NCBI GenBank assembly: GCA_014773175.1 | Contig: VXCM01003143.1 | Span: 1 to 64,000, forward strand | DNA length: 64,000 nucleotides | From: Lucifuga dentata | Lineage: Eukaryota; Chordata; Actinopteri; Ophidiiformes; Bythitidae | Direction of reading: 5' to 3' | In this document: positions 1 to 10,853 of the stretch, piece by piece | How the letters are laid out: each line of letters starts with the position of its first letter | Numbering within the stretch: position 1 is the stretch's first letter | Translations under genes and position numbers: made by a program | Notes under the pieces: generated by a model | Databases searched by the model: none | What the model saw: only the letters and a program-made list of their open reading frames with translations | Told to the model about the DNA's origin: nothing

Positions 1-104
1 GGCCAGAATCAAACCTATTGAAAAACAGGTTCAGTTCATTTGCCCACCCCCGGTCTCCAGACAAAGGAGCTCTTCAACCACCCTTGTTGTGGCCCGAGAT
101 CTTT

Positions 105-239
105 TCCAGGCCCCTCCAGACCTCTCTGGCATTGTTCTGCTGCAGGTGTTCCTCCATCCTTCTCCTGTAGCNTCCAGGCCCCTCCAGACCTCTCTGGCAT
201 TGTTCTGCTGCAGGTGTTCCTCCATCCTTCTCCTGTAGC
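105..239 (+). other. Assembly-join duplication around a single N (67 bp x 2)
   Basis: Positions 105-171 and 173-239 are the same 67 bases, separated by one N at 172. It interrupts the LINE frame. The pattern recurs throughout the window, so this is best read as unmerged contig overlap rather than a biological tandem repeat. Confidence 0.85.
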
Positions 240-368
240 TGTCCTTACATCTCCTGATGTTATATTTCAGTTCCTCTTTGCCCCCCGATCTGAAAGCCCT
301 CTTCTTATCATTCAGCAGGGCCTTCAGCTCAGGGGTCACCTATGGTATGTTGTTGGAGAAGCACTGTA

Positions 369-497
369 CCTTCCTGGTTGGCACAGTGTTCTCCACACAG
401 AAGTTTATATAGTCCGTGATGCAGTGAGTCAGNCCTTCCTGGTTGGCACAGTGTTCTCCACACAGAAGTTTATATAGTCCGTGATGCAGTGAGTCAG
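369..497 (+). other. Assembly-join duplication around a single N (64 bp x 2)
   Basis: Positions 369-432 and 434-497 are identical with one N at 433. It duplicates a segment of the LINE between endonuclease and reverse transcriptase. Confidence 0.85.
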
Positions 498-1659
498 GCT
501 GTCAATGTCCTCCCCTTGAGGCCTGCAGAGTACTTCCCAGTCCGTTGTTTTGAAGCAGTCTCTCAGGGCCTCACTGGACTCCTCAGACCACTCCCTAACA
601 ACCCTCTTGGTGGGGGGTTGTTTGCTCATGGGTGTGTATGCAGGGACCAGATGTACCAAGTTGTGATCTGGAGGGCCAAGTGGGGGGAGGAGTGAAGAGC
701 TGTATGCATCCTTTGTGTTTGCATACAGCAGATCCAAAGTTTTATTATCTCTGGTATGTCATCCAACATACTGATGGAATGTAGGGAGAGTGGCAGACAG
801 AGAGACATGGTTAAAGTCCCCAGAGATGAGAATGAGGAACTGTGGATGCAAAGTCTGCAGCTGAGAAACTACAGTGTGTATGCACTTACAGGCCGCAGCA
901 GCATCGGCTGACGGGGGAATGTACACAGTTATCGCTACAACATGCGAGAACTCCCTCGGAAGGTAATATGGCTGAATGCTAACAGCAAGCAGCTCTATGT
1001 CCTTAGTGCAGCGCTGTTGTTTCACACTGATGGGGTGACACCATCTCTCATTTACAAACATCGCTATTCCTCCACCTTTTCTCTTACCACTCTCCCTCGC
1101 GTTCCTGTCCACTCTCACGAGATGAAAGCCATCCAGAGTTACCAGTGAGTCCGGTGTGAGTTCATTCAGCCACGTCTCCGTGCTCCATCATGCTACACCA
1201 TCGATACTCCCACTGCAGTCTGGATAGCGCTGTTAGCTCTTCCATCTTGTTAGCGAGGGATCTTACATCCCCCATAATAACAGATGGAATGCACGGTTTA
1301 TACCGTCTCCTCCTCTCCCGGTACTTCGCTCCAGCTCTGCATCCCCTCTTCCTTCTCTGCAATTCCTTGGGGATCTCCAGTCTTTCGTTGGGGAGTATTC
1401 TGGTGTTGCACAGCGCTAACAGCTGTTCGCGTGTGTAAACAATCGAGCTGCGGCTGAATGGGTCTCCAGACGAAGTTTGAAAAAGTCCAAAAAAGAGTAG
1501 CAGACATGCTACTACTCTCACCAAGGCCAGCAGATCCATAGTAAAAAACATGTATGGAAGACACACAGTACAAAAAAAGGAAAAGAAAAGAATGCACAAC
1601 ACACTTAAAATACAAAAATACAAGAAAAAGTGGCCGGAGCTGCTGCAACAGGCTGCCAC

Positions 1660-1680
1660 TAGTACGGCGCCATCTTTTTC
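1660..1680 (-). promoter_or_regulatory. LINE 5' end with YY1-like motif
   Basis: Read on the minus strand, the first bases of the LINE are AAAAAGATGGCGCCGTAC. This holds AAGATGGCG, the core bound by YY1, at the extreme 5' end, where several LINE families carry it to position transcription initiation. It suggests the 5' end is complete rather than truncated. Function is inferred from the motif only. Confidence 0.4.
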
Positions 1681-1792
1681 ACATACTTATTAAATAGTAA
1701 GCTAATCAAAGGATAAGTTGGGTATTTTTTAAGTTAAGCCTTTTAAATTAAACATCTGGCATAATTTTGTTGATACGGAGTATAATTTTCAG

Positions 1793-2046
1793 CGATTGGT
1801 GCAGTAATTTCATCTCCTAGCAGTTGCGTTTCCAAACATGACATGTGCTGCTTTGCTTCACTTGTGTCACTTTGTCTGGTTTTAGCGGCCCCACAGATGG
1901 AAACAGAAACGGTAACTGTTCCCACGAGTCCAGAGCAGCATGAAACAGTACGAAGCAGCCCTGGTAACGTAACTGTTCAGCCCTACCATGGAAAAGTGCC
2001 TAATATTGGATGGACAGATGAAAAGATGGACAAACTAGCCGACTGA
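1793..2046 (+). other. Candidate terminal coding exon, unidentified
   Basis: A plus-strand frame is open from an acceptor-like TATAATTTTCAG (ending 1792) to a TGA at 2044-2046, about 84 codons. An AATAAA at 2080-2085 lies 34 bases past the stop, where a poly(A) signal is expected. The C-terminal part reads PYHGKVPNIGWTDEKMDKLA, fairly hydrophilic and protein-like. I do not recognise the product. It begins about 110 bases beyond the 5' end of the LINE and lies in the presumed galnt18 intron 1 on the opposite strand. It could be the last exon of an unknown gene, a decayed transposon ORF, or chance. Confidence 0.25.
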
Positions 2047-2079
2047 CACCTTCTCATTCTGAGAAGCCATCACTAGCTG

Positions 2080-2085
2080 AATAAA
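2080..2085 (+). terminator. Poly(A) signal AATAAA
   Basis: AATAAA in GCTGAATAAAAATC, just after the stop of the candidate exon ending at 2046. It is meaningful only if that exon is real; AT-rich intron DNA gives this hexamer often. Confidence 0.25.
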
Positions 2086-2089
2086 AATC

Positions 2090-3013
2090 ATTGTTTTTAT
2101 TATTCATGTTATTATCTGCACGATATTTCGACCTAAAAGCGCCTTTTACTTTTTAAACGGTTATGGATTACTGTACAAATTCCATTTTCAAAACAGATTA
2201 CTGTAAATCCATTAGATTTAGTCTACTATCCCTGCATTAGACTGTAGGTAAAACATGCTATATGACAGCAACTTTTATCTGTTTTCTTTTTTCCATCTTA
2301 AAGTTAACTTCTTCCTCCACGCAGCATTGCATTCAGCACCCCTGTGCCTAAAAACACATTCAAAACACATTCCGTGTTTTCACTGAGGAACAATATAGTC
2401 AATCTGAGACTGAGGCTATTATTCTAAATTCCTGCAAGATTTGCTTGTGGGATTTTCATTACACAGTTGTTTATTTTTGTATACCTCTTGTTGTGTTATA
2501 TTATAATCCCACTCTTTGTTTTCTTTTCTCTTTTTTTTTTTTTTTTTTTNTTTTTTTTTTTTTTTTTTGCATTTATGTGCTTCCCAGTAGGTTGCTGTGT
2601 GTGCAGAACAGCAATAACAAATCAAATATGAAAAAAGCGAAAGATATCACGTCTTCTGCCGTATGATGCAGATATTTATACCACAATATCAAACCTAGGA
2701 GACGTGGCATCTCTGAAATGAAACATCAGAAGAACATCCAACATCAGCAGCGAGAGTCCTATTTTAATACACACTGAGAATATTCCACACTTAACTCCCC
2801 TGTTTTGGCTTGATACACGCCAAATTCACAAAAAATGTATTAAAAAAAGAAAGAGAAAAGGGGCGGGGCCACTATGCCCAATGTGTTTCCCTCACGATAC
2901 CTGACACTTGCCATTACATTACATTCATTCCATTTTTCCAGCATCTCCATTTGTACTCTTCCCTTCATTTTCTCTGTCACATCATCTTCCTCTCTTTATA
3001 TCTCACACTTCCA
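2090..3013. other. No gene seen; AT-rich intronic DNA
   Basis: Contains a long poly-T run with a single N (about 2532-2569) and a pyrimidine-rich, C/T/A-biased stretch at 2900-3010. No coding signal found. Confidence 0.5.
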
Positions 3014-3671
3014 TGTATCATTCATTCTTTTCATATCCACTTAAGCATCCAAAATCAGAAAACGAAAAAACATTTGTTATTTCGTTATTCATTTACAATT
3101 CTAAATAAATAAAGAATGAACTGTTTTTCCTACATTAGATTTTATGCTCCAATTAAAAAATAGAAAATGAGAAAACGGACCCAACTTGATTTTGATATTT
3201 AAGCTTTCCAAATTTGGGGTGTGGTCACCATAACATTAATAACAACTTATGTCTATTTTACTGAATTAATTGAGCAGATTAGATGAAACTACAGTACCTG
3301 AAAGATTCTGCCGATATTTTCTGTTGTCATGACACCCTCCTTGAGAATTACGCGTTTATTTCCTCTGAACAACATGAAATTTTCCATGATCATCCATGCT
3401 AGCAAAACACGGAATTAAGCTAACAATTTGCTAACTTCTGGGTTATACCAATTCAGTAAGCTGAAATATCAAAATCAAGTTTGGTCCATTTTCTCATTTT
3501 CTATTTTTAACTTGAGCAGAAAATCAAAAGTACGAAAAAAGAAGTCATTATTATTATTTTTTTTTTTTTAATGTTGGATTTGTAAATGAATATGAAAAGA
3601 ATGNTCATTATTATTATTTTTTTTTTTTTAATGTTGGATTTGTAAATGAATATGAAAAGAATGAATGATAC
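3014..3671. mobile_element. Long inverted-repeat (foldback/MITE-like) element
   Basis: The ends are inverted copies: GTATCATTCATTCTTTTCAT at 3015 and its complement ending at 3671. Inside, 3130-3200 (TAGAAAATGAGAAAA, then CAACTTGATTTTGATATTTAAGC) is mirrored by 3460-3530. Both arms are therefore long, with a unique centre at about 3215-3440. There is no coding capacity. I could not establish a clean target duplication or a superfamily. The real length is about 60 bases shorter, because 3545-3663 is an assembly duplication. Confidence 0.6.
3545..3663 (+). other. Assembly-join duplication around a single N (59 bp x 2)
   Basis: 3545-3603 and 3605-3663 are identical around an N at 3604, inside the right arm of the inverted-repeat element. 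Confidence 0.85.
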
Positions 3672-3694
3672 ACACATTCTCTCACCCTGCTGCT

Positions 3695-3698
<4 letters not shown>

Positions 3699-3741
<43 letters not shown>
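3699..3741. repeat. (TC)n microsatellite
   Basis: Uninterrupted CT dinucleotide array of about 21 units. It ends in CAG and could act as an accidental splice acceptor; the following 25 codons are open (A-L-K-E-E-E-L-L...), but I did not call an exon. Confidence 0.9.
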
Positions 3742-3743
<2 letters not shown>

Positions 3744-4439
3744 AGCACTGAAAGAGGAGGAACTTCTCAGCCTGCCGAAGGTTCACAACCTCCGTTTCCT
3801 GTCAGAAATCATTTCCTCTTGACTTATATGAAAGCTGAAATCTTGACAGCTGACATGCTGGACATGATCTAAGGGACCCCCGCCGAGCCTATTCGTGCCT
3901 CAGCCTCCAAGCTACACACACACACACACATGCACACACACTAGTATTAAGCCCATCTTGTCAGCAGCTATGATCGTTGCCATACCCAAGACTCAGCAGA
4001 TCCAGCCAATGAGAACTAATTCTTCTACAGAGATTCAGCCAGTATAGATAACATTCTCTGCAGCAGATTCCTTATGTAACCAACACGTTAACATCTAAAT
4101 GTAACAGCATCATGCTAACTCAACGCTAGATCCATCTCAACAGGCAGATTTTAGCCGTCAGAAAGAATCAAGTGCATCATCGCAGATCATAGTTATGTAA
4201 CTGGCACACAAATCGAGCGCATTGGTGAACCAGATATAAGGGTCGCAAATTCCAAATTCCAAAGCAAATTCCTTTCAGGCAAATTTCATCTGTAATCGGC
4301 TTCCAGCTGGTACACAAAAGTTTTCACCGAAACTTCAAAACTTTAGACTTCATTTTCAAATATAGGTCCTCACTGCTCCTCTCAGTGCCTCAGAACTGAA
4401 ACCAAACCCATGACCCATCTTACTGGGTCTAACTGAGTC
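3742..4439. other. No gene seen
   Basis: Ordinary intronic sequence with a short CA array near 3917-3940. Confidence 0.5.
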
Positions 4440-4581
4440 CTGTGATACTGCCTCTATGATTATAGTCTGGAAGGTAGTAAAAATAATTCTAATATTTACT
4501 GGAAAATGGCTATCAGCAACGTAACATAAATGCAGGTTGTACATATTGGGCTCAGGCATGCAAAATGACCAGTATGGTCCT
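4440..4581 (+). mobile_element. TTAA-MITE, right-end fragment
   Basis: About 140 bases matching the right arm of the TTAA-MITE family (reference copy 34355-34930): AGTCTGGAAGGTAG, GGGCTCAGGCATGCAAAATG and the terminal CAGTATGGTCCT followed by TTAA (4582-4585). The left part is missing. Confidence 0.7.
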
Positions 4582-4585
4582 TTAA

Positions 4586-7500
4586 ATATTGTCGTTGAGA
4601 TGCAGGAATGGCACGTCAGAAGCAACACCACCTAGAGTCCCTTTGAGGCTACAAACAAGCACAAATAGAGTAAAAAATATTGAAAATGAATCTAATATGG
4701 CTACTTTAAATTAAACAGCTTGATAAGAGTATAAGCAGGGAGACGTCAGACATCAGACGGAAAGTAATTTAACACGTCGCATGAATTCGGTGACTCTTTA
4801 ATCAGTGTAACCAGCAGAGATAAAACTCTCAGCAGCATACATCAGTGTCACTGTAACACAGAAACACCAGGGGACTCATTTTAAGAAAATGGAGGGATTT
4901 TAAAGACAGTTTTCGAGAGATCCCAGTCTCTCTTGACACTACACTTTACAGATTAACATTAGAAACCTACTAATCTCTGTAATGGAAAATATTAATGACT
5001 GCAATGGTACTGTGTGTGCTTCATGTTAAAAAGATGGCATTGTTTTTATTCATATCATAAGAATGCACAACAAGAGAGGCTGTAAATTAGAACAACACCA
5101 TTTTCATAAGAGTAAAGCAAAAAGAGTGGTTACTTTAGGTCTTGTTTGTGTTTTTTGGGGTCATTTTGGTTATCAAACTCAAGAGAGTCAGTTCAGATAA
5201 AGTTCTTCTCAGCTTGTCTTGAGGTGATAAATAACTTGTCAGAAACTCGAGTGCAGAGGATCGTCTTTGTGATCTGAAAAGGACTGTTTGTGTTGATATT
5301 GCAATTTAATGTGGACAAACAGCTGTTCATTTTCTTGACTGTTTCAACCGGGGCTGGGCAATAGATTAGAGTGCCAACATGATGTGTTGTTCACAAAACA
5401 AATGGGTTCAGCCCTGCTGATCCCCAGCTAATTTACACACAGTTAGCAGGTAAACGTATAAGATCCTGATCTGTTTACAGCGTTTATAAAAACAACTTCA
5501 TTCAGTGCACTCTAATGCATCATGAAAACCACAAACACACCTGAACATAACAATATGTAAAAGTCTCCTCACTTCAAAAAATATTTGCCCCCAAATTCCT
5601 TATTAATGAATGAATAATTTATTCATTTATGACTTATTTAATTAATCTATTTATTTATTTATTATATCCAAAAAGAAGACAAAATTCCAAATTGAACGCA
5701 CTCTTCAAATTCCAAGTAACCAATATACATACACACACACACACACACACACACATAATATATATATATATATATATATATTATAGTATGTTTTGTTTTT
5801 TAATGTAAGGAAAAAACACAATAAAACCTTTAAATCTTTAAACACAATAAAACAAAATACTGCAGATTTCAAAAGAAAAATTGACACTTGCTATTCTGTA
5901 TTACTATATCTTATAAACTGTCTGTTTTTGTATATTTTGTACTTGTTTGACAACAATTTTTGTATTACAGAAATGGTTAAAAATAAGGATACTATAGGAG
6001 GACTGATGAGTATTTTGTCCCTGATATTAATCATGAAGAGTTGCACTTTTGCTGATGATAGTTTTGGTGGTTTTATCAGCATTATTGATACAAAGTCACT
6101 CACAGCTGAAACAGAAGCACAACAAACTGACTGCACAGCAACATGTCACCTGTAACACGAGTCACAATGATGCTGCTTTTAACACAACTCAGATTAATAT
6201 GGGCAAAAGCTGTATGTATGTCTTGACTGATGATTTATCATAATAATGCAAGGCTTGACTGATAATTTCTGAGCCTAACATAGAAAGATCTAACTTAGAG
6301 GTGTTGCCCTTGCTTATTTTTCAACATCATGTCCTTTCAATTCAACACACTTCTGCCACTGATGCTGGAGGGATTTTCAAGCTGCACACTTCAGACTTCA
6401 TCAAAGTCCAAAATCCCCCACAGCTGACCAGACATCATCACCTGAGCCCAAACAGGTTCCAGCTAAAACCCATTTCATGTTCAGGAAGAGGCTAAAGTCT
6501 GAGGGGGGCGAATCGAGAAAGCAGGATGGATGTTGAACTACTTCAAAGCAGCAGTCATGAGTAGCAGCCAACAAGTACATAATCACTGCATGTTCACGAC
6601 AGTTTGTCCATCTTGCACAACTCACAGAGCCTTGTGGCACATCTGAAATGTGTAAGTTATAATAACTGGGCTCGTATGTTACAATTGGGGCTCCAAACTT
6701 ATCAATCGACCTGCATAAATTCTATAATGCCACCTTTTCTTGCACCTTCAATGAAAGAAGGAATTAATCCAGCATAATAGCATGGTGATATGATTGTTTT
6801 TCATTGCGCCCAGGGAGAATTACAAAAGAGTTGATTTAAAATGATGCTTTGATCTATTAAATTAAGGAAGCAGCATATGTGCTAAATTGACTGACTGATT
6901 GCTCTTAGCCTCCTGCTAAGCCTCTTTTCTTTAAAGGGATTATTAGATTTTGGCCTCCTTTATTATTGGCATCAAAATATGAGGAGAGAAATGAGGAGAG
7001 CACACAGCAAGGCTCCCAGACTACATTCGAGCGCACTTCACACAGTACATTTACATGTAGCTTATACTCTGATTATTTATCTGTACTCCCATTAAAGTAA
7101 TTACATGAGTAAAGGTGCATACATAGAATCAACAGGATTCAACGATTTGGCGAATATACATAGCATGTTGTGCAATCAGAGTATGAGAGTCCGCCAGGTG
7201 AGGAAATGCATGCAGAGGTGGTTTATTCTAATTGCAATGCCCAAATAAATCCATTTACAATCACATAACCTACATTAGGTCTGCTACTCGATGTAAGCAT
7301 ATACTCCGATTTATGCTGATATCCGATTTATGCTGACAAAAATCTATTTATTGCCTTAATCTGAGAATAACTGAAGTGTTAACGTGCATAATGAAAATTA
7401 CAGTACATGGTAATGCTAATTAGCCACACAAGCCAGTACAACCCTTAAACACTTTAACCCTCTGCAGTCTTTCTCTTTTTTTCTGTACTTTTTTTTTTTT

Positions 7501-9057
7501 AGCACCTAAATAACTTTTCTATTCAAAAGCACTAGCAATACACTACCAACAATACAAAATATCTGAAAAGTGAAACCGGTTCTTATAGAAATTTAAAACA
7601 CCTGACTGAAAAACAACTGAAAAAGCAGTCGATTCACATGAATAGTTGCTTTATTCCAGCTCATTCATTTTAACTATTATATCACACCTTTTATATTATT
7701 ATAAGTATTAATTCTAATGATGATCTTTAGCTTCTACTTGGCCTACAGACATAAGAGAGGTCTGTTGGAAAACACAAGTCCACTTTTTTCCAATTGTATC
7801 CATGTATAAATAGAAAAGGAAAATTAGGTCAGCTAAAACATGGATCTGAACAAATTGTATGATAATGGCACACAAAGATAGTACTCTTATTATGCATCTA
7901 ACATTAACATCATACACCGTGCACGTATTAATCATTGCATACAATATAATGATCATAGGCTAAATTCTCTGAGTATAAAAAGAGTATCTGAATATCAGGG
8001 AACAATACTTTGCATAATATTAAAGTAAATGTGGTATCCGCTGACAAGGTAATGATGCATGGCCAACTGCAATGTAACCAATATTCATAGATCTCATCTT
8101 ATAAAATGACAAAATGCATTAGACTCAGGATGGAGAATTAACCAGGTTTTCTGCGGTTCAGAGACCAAAACAAAACCCTCTGAGGACCAACCTGCTCTTT
8201 TTCTCTTACATTCAAACTTTGAGACCTTTCAAAATAAATCATTTCATCACAACAGCTCAAAAGCAATCAAGAAACAAGGACAAACAGGAGCTCATTCAGT
8301 TAATCTACAGCTCGAAAAAAAAAAAAGAAGATCTCATTTGTCATTACAGTGAAAAATCCGCCCAAGCATGAAATCCAAAGCCAGCCGCTGACACTGCAAT
8401 ATACATTAACAAGCGTGGACATTCATTTGTATGGAAACAAGATACAGCACACTGACACACTTCAACAGATCCGACTACATTAGCATCCTCTGCGTTGTGC
8501 GCATCACATTATTATCTTGCTATAGTCACAGAGTGAATCGTTTTACAGGCAGACCAAACAACACGGAGATGAGCTTCATCAGTGACCCATAACAGTGCAA
8601 GAGAGGAGTCGATACTAAACTGAGACACAAAACACATCAACGTCAAGAAAAGAGTCTATTATGATCAACCTACAGGCCAAATGTAATTACCTTTCAAATG
8701 ATTCTTCTTACAAAAATGACTAAATCTATCTGAGGAGCAGCAGAGATGCTACAGAGAGACAACATGACTACTGGATATTATCATGGAATGACGCTACTGA
8801 GGCTTATATCATCATTAGAACTCTGCAAGCATTTACAATGATTTGCTGTGCACAAACAATGACTAATATATATGTTGTCCTTCTATGAAAAGTCTTTCAA
8901 AAACACAATTCTGAAAAAGGTAATTGTGGTGAATGTGTGCTGAACTTACAACACAAAATATGCATTTTTGTCAATCATTTAGCATTAATGCCTACAGATG
9001 GCACCATTTAAATGACATCAATATTAAAGCATATTATACAGATTTCTGTGGTCTTGT
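4586..9057. other. Intronic DNA, no gene recognised
   Basis: Long AT-rich stretch with no convincing exon on either strand. 6880-7080 is less repetitive, with balanced composition, and is a candidate conserved noncoding segment. A short poly-T is at 7488-7501 and a poly-A at 8316-8327. Short open frames at 5793-6155 and 7714-7956 are low-complexity and AT-driven. Confidence 0.5.
5731..5781. repeat. Compound (AC)n(TA)n microsatellite
   Basis: (AC)n to about 5754, directly followed by alternating TA to 5781. Confidence 0.9.
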
Positions 9058-9300
9058 TTTCATTTAGGATTCTATTCCAAAACCTTTGCAACGCTGTAAG
9101 TGTAGAAAACACACTTACAAACTTCTAGTCTCTGCAACACTCTGCACACTGAGTGAGAATAGGCCGTTTTAGGTACTGTCTCTTTAAGTTCCCCGCCCAA
9201 AACATTTGCTCTGTTCTGATTGGCCAGCTGCATTAGGCCTAAGCTGGCAACACCCACTGACTCTGAAACATGAATGCTGCCCAAACAAACACACACACAC
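9058..9300 (+). repeat. Dispersed repeat, copy 1 of 3
   Basis: Shares GCACACTGAGTGAGAATAGG, a GGTACTGTCTCTTTAAG-like block and CTGTTCTGATTGGCCAGCTG with 34070-34230, and the first two blocks in reverse with 24230-24370. Non-coding; no terminal structure resolved, so the class is unknown. A CA array sits at 9286-9302. Confidence 0.55.
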
Positions 9301-10309
9301 ACTCACTAGCCTCGTACTTGGGGGGAGTGTGTCTAACTGCATAGGTAAATTCAAGAGTTATGGTTGACATCAATGTGTTACAGAAGTTTAAGTTAAATAT
9401 GAGCACTCTTTTAGATTTGTTATTGTGAAGATTTGATAAAAACAAAGTAGTCCAAGCTGAAGGGAGATGAACTAACCAAACACTGTAAAGCAAATGTACT
9501 TAGCATTCATATTTTTCTTTTTTTGCTTTTTATCATTCACTATATGAATCATATGCACATCAAACCAAAGTGATGTAAACTTCAGAATGCCTCCTTTACA
9601 TTTTGCATGTGAGGCAATACATAAATTGCAATCATAATTTTGCTTCCTTAAACCTGCAACAAGGTTGCAGTCAAGACATGACTAAAGTTACTGTTCGGCA
9701 ACTGACCTAAGAAAATTGTGTGATGATGACCTGGCAATCAATGCTGACAGCTGTGCAGAGATCACTGTGGTGGTGATGATGTCTCTGCCTGTGTCAGCAT
9801 TTGCTTCAGAAATCACAAATATTCAGAAATTCAGAAATGACAAATATTATTGCTGTTGAAAAGCAGGGTTTTTTTTTTTNGGGGGGGGGGGGGCAGGTGT
9901 GAGTCTGACACAGATAAGTGCTACTTACATTCAGCTGAGCAGGAGAAGCTTCTTATTCAGGCTGAGAAATTAATTTCATGAAATATAAGAGATTTTATTC
10001 AGCTGCTTATTACAAACTGAATATCTACGTTCAGCCCATCTGAGCAATGATTAAATCCCCACTCTGATGTCAAGCCCAACAACATGTCTAAATAAGAAAC
10101 CTCTCCACTCCTTCCCAGCCCTACTGTAAAAGTCTCAGCATTTACTGCCTGAAAATTATCTGTATGTGAAACATTTGATCAAATTTCCACATTTCATGCC
10201 AGTAAATGTAATTTTTATTTAAAAAAAAAAAAAAAAAAAAAAANATGTTCTCTCTCTTCTTCCCCCGCCCCTCTCTTCTCTTCTTCTTCTTCTCTCTAAC
10301 TCTCCTCTT
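9301..10309. other. No gene seen; two assembly joins
   Basis: Holds a T-run/N/G-run join at 9880 and a poly-A with N at 10244, followed by a C/T-rich tract (10250-10310). Otherwise ordinary intron. Confidence 0.5.
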
Positions 10310-10845
10310 CTGCGTTTGAGCTACCTCAGAAGTCGGCTGGAAAATGCATTGGAACAGTACTTGAAGTCGGAGCTCCAACTGGGAAACATGGACCAAAATT
10401 ATCTACCCTGACTTCACGTCACTCAACATGGCGGCGCCTGTGGAAGCGAGCTTTATGAACGGAAATGATCAGCTAACAACCGAATAAAGTACTTTTTTCT
10501 TACATGACATTGAAATAAAAAGGTCAAAATATGTCACCAAGTTAACTATCTATAGTGTATAATAACTGTTTGCCATTGATATGTAAGTGTAAATAATTTC
10601 ATAATATTACTTCTCTGCACAAATGTTTAATACTGTGATTAATATCATTGTAAAACAATACAACCGAACAGTGCTATAGTCTAACTTTACTTTAGTTAGC
10701 ATTTATTACTAAGTTTATTTAGTCTTACAGTATTTATTGGCATTCAGCCATGCTTTTTTGTTTACATTTCGCTAGAACGGTTTGAGGTCGGAATTCGGAA
10801 TTTCCAACTGGGAAATATCCGATTTCCGAGGTAGCTCAAATGCAG
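10310..10845. mobile_element. hAT-type MITE with 8-bp target duplication
   Basis: Begins CTGCGTTTGAGCTACCTC and ends with the inverse of CTGCATTTGAGCTACCTC, giving terminal inverted repeats of at least 18 bp with one mismatch. A second inverted block (GAAGTCGG versus CCGATTTC) lies inside. The flanks are CTCCTCTT (10302-10309) and CACCTCTT (10846-10853), a 7/8 match, which fits the 8-bp duplication of hAT transposons. At 536 bp with no transposase, it is non-autonomous. It carries an AACATGGCGGCG (YY1-like) motif near 10425. Confidence 0.7.
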
Positions 10846-10853
10846 CACCTCTT

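Larger units (their letters stand above)
1..1680 (-). mobile_element. L2/CR1-type LINE, 5' part with AP endonuclease domain, frameshifted, cut by window edge
   Basis: Minus-strand fragments from about 1659 down to 1 read as the N-terminal half of a non-LTR retrotransposon polyprotein. The apurinic-like endonuclease that nicks target DNA is visible: an ETWLNEL block near 1155-1180 in a shifted frame, GGGIAMFVNERW near 1050-1075, SGDFNHVSL near 800-830 and DHNLVHL near 650-670. The 1-340 part is the linker into reverse transcriptase and ends in NELNLFFNRF as it leaves the window. The polymerase lies outside. A hydrophobic leader (about 1500-1660) precedes the endonuclease. Frameshifts and two assembly duplications (105-239, 369-497) break the frame, so it is a dead copy. 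L2/CR1-group assignment is from recall of fish elements; other APE-type clades are possible. Confidence 0.8.

Noticed and set aside
3742..3820. Exon-like frame after the (TC)n array
   Set aside because: The acceptor is just the microsatellite ending in CAG, and the frame stops after 25 codons.
5793..6155. 120-codon plus-strand frame
   Set aside because: AT-driven, low-complexity (K/N/F/I/L) translation overlapping an equally open minus frame; no family resemblance.
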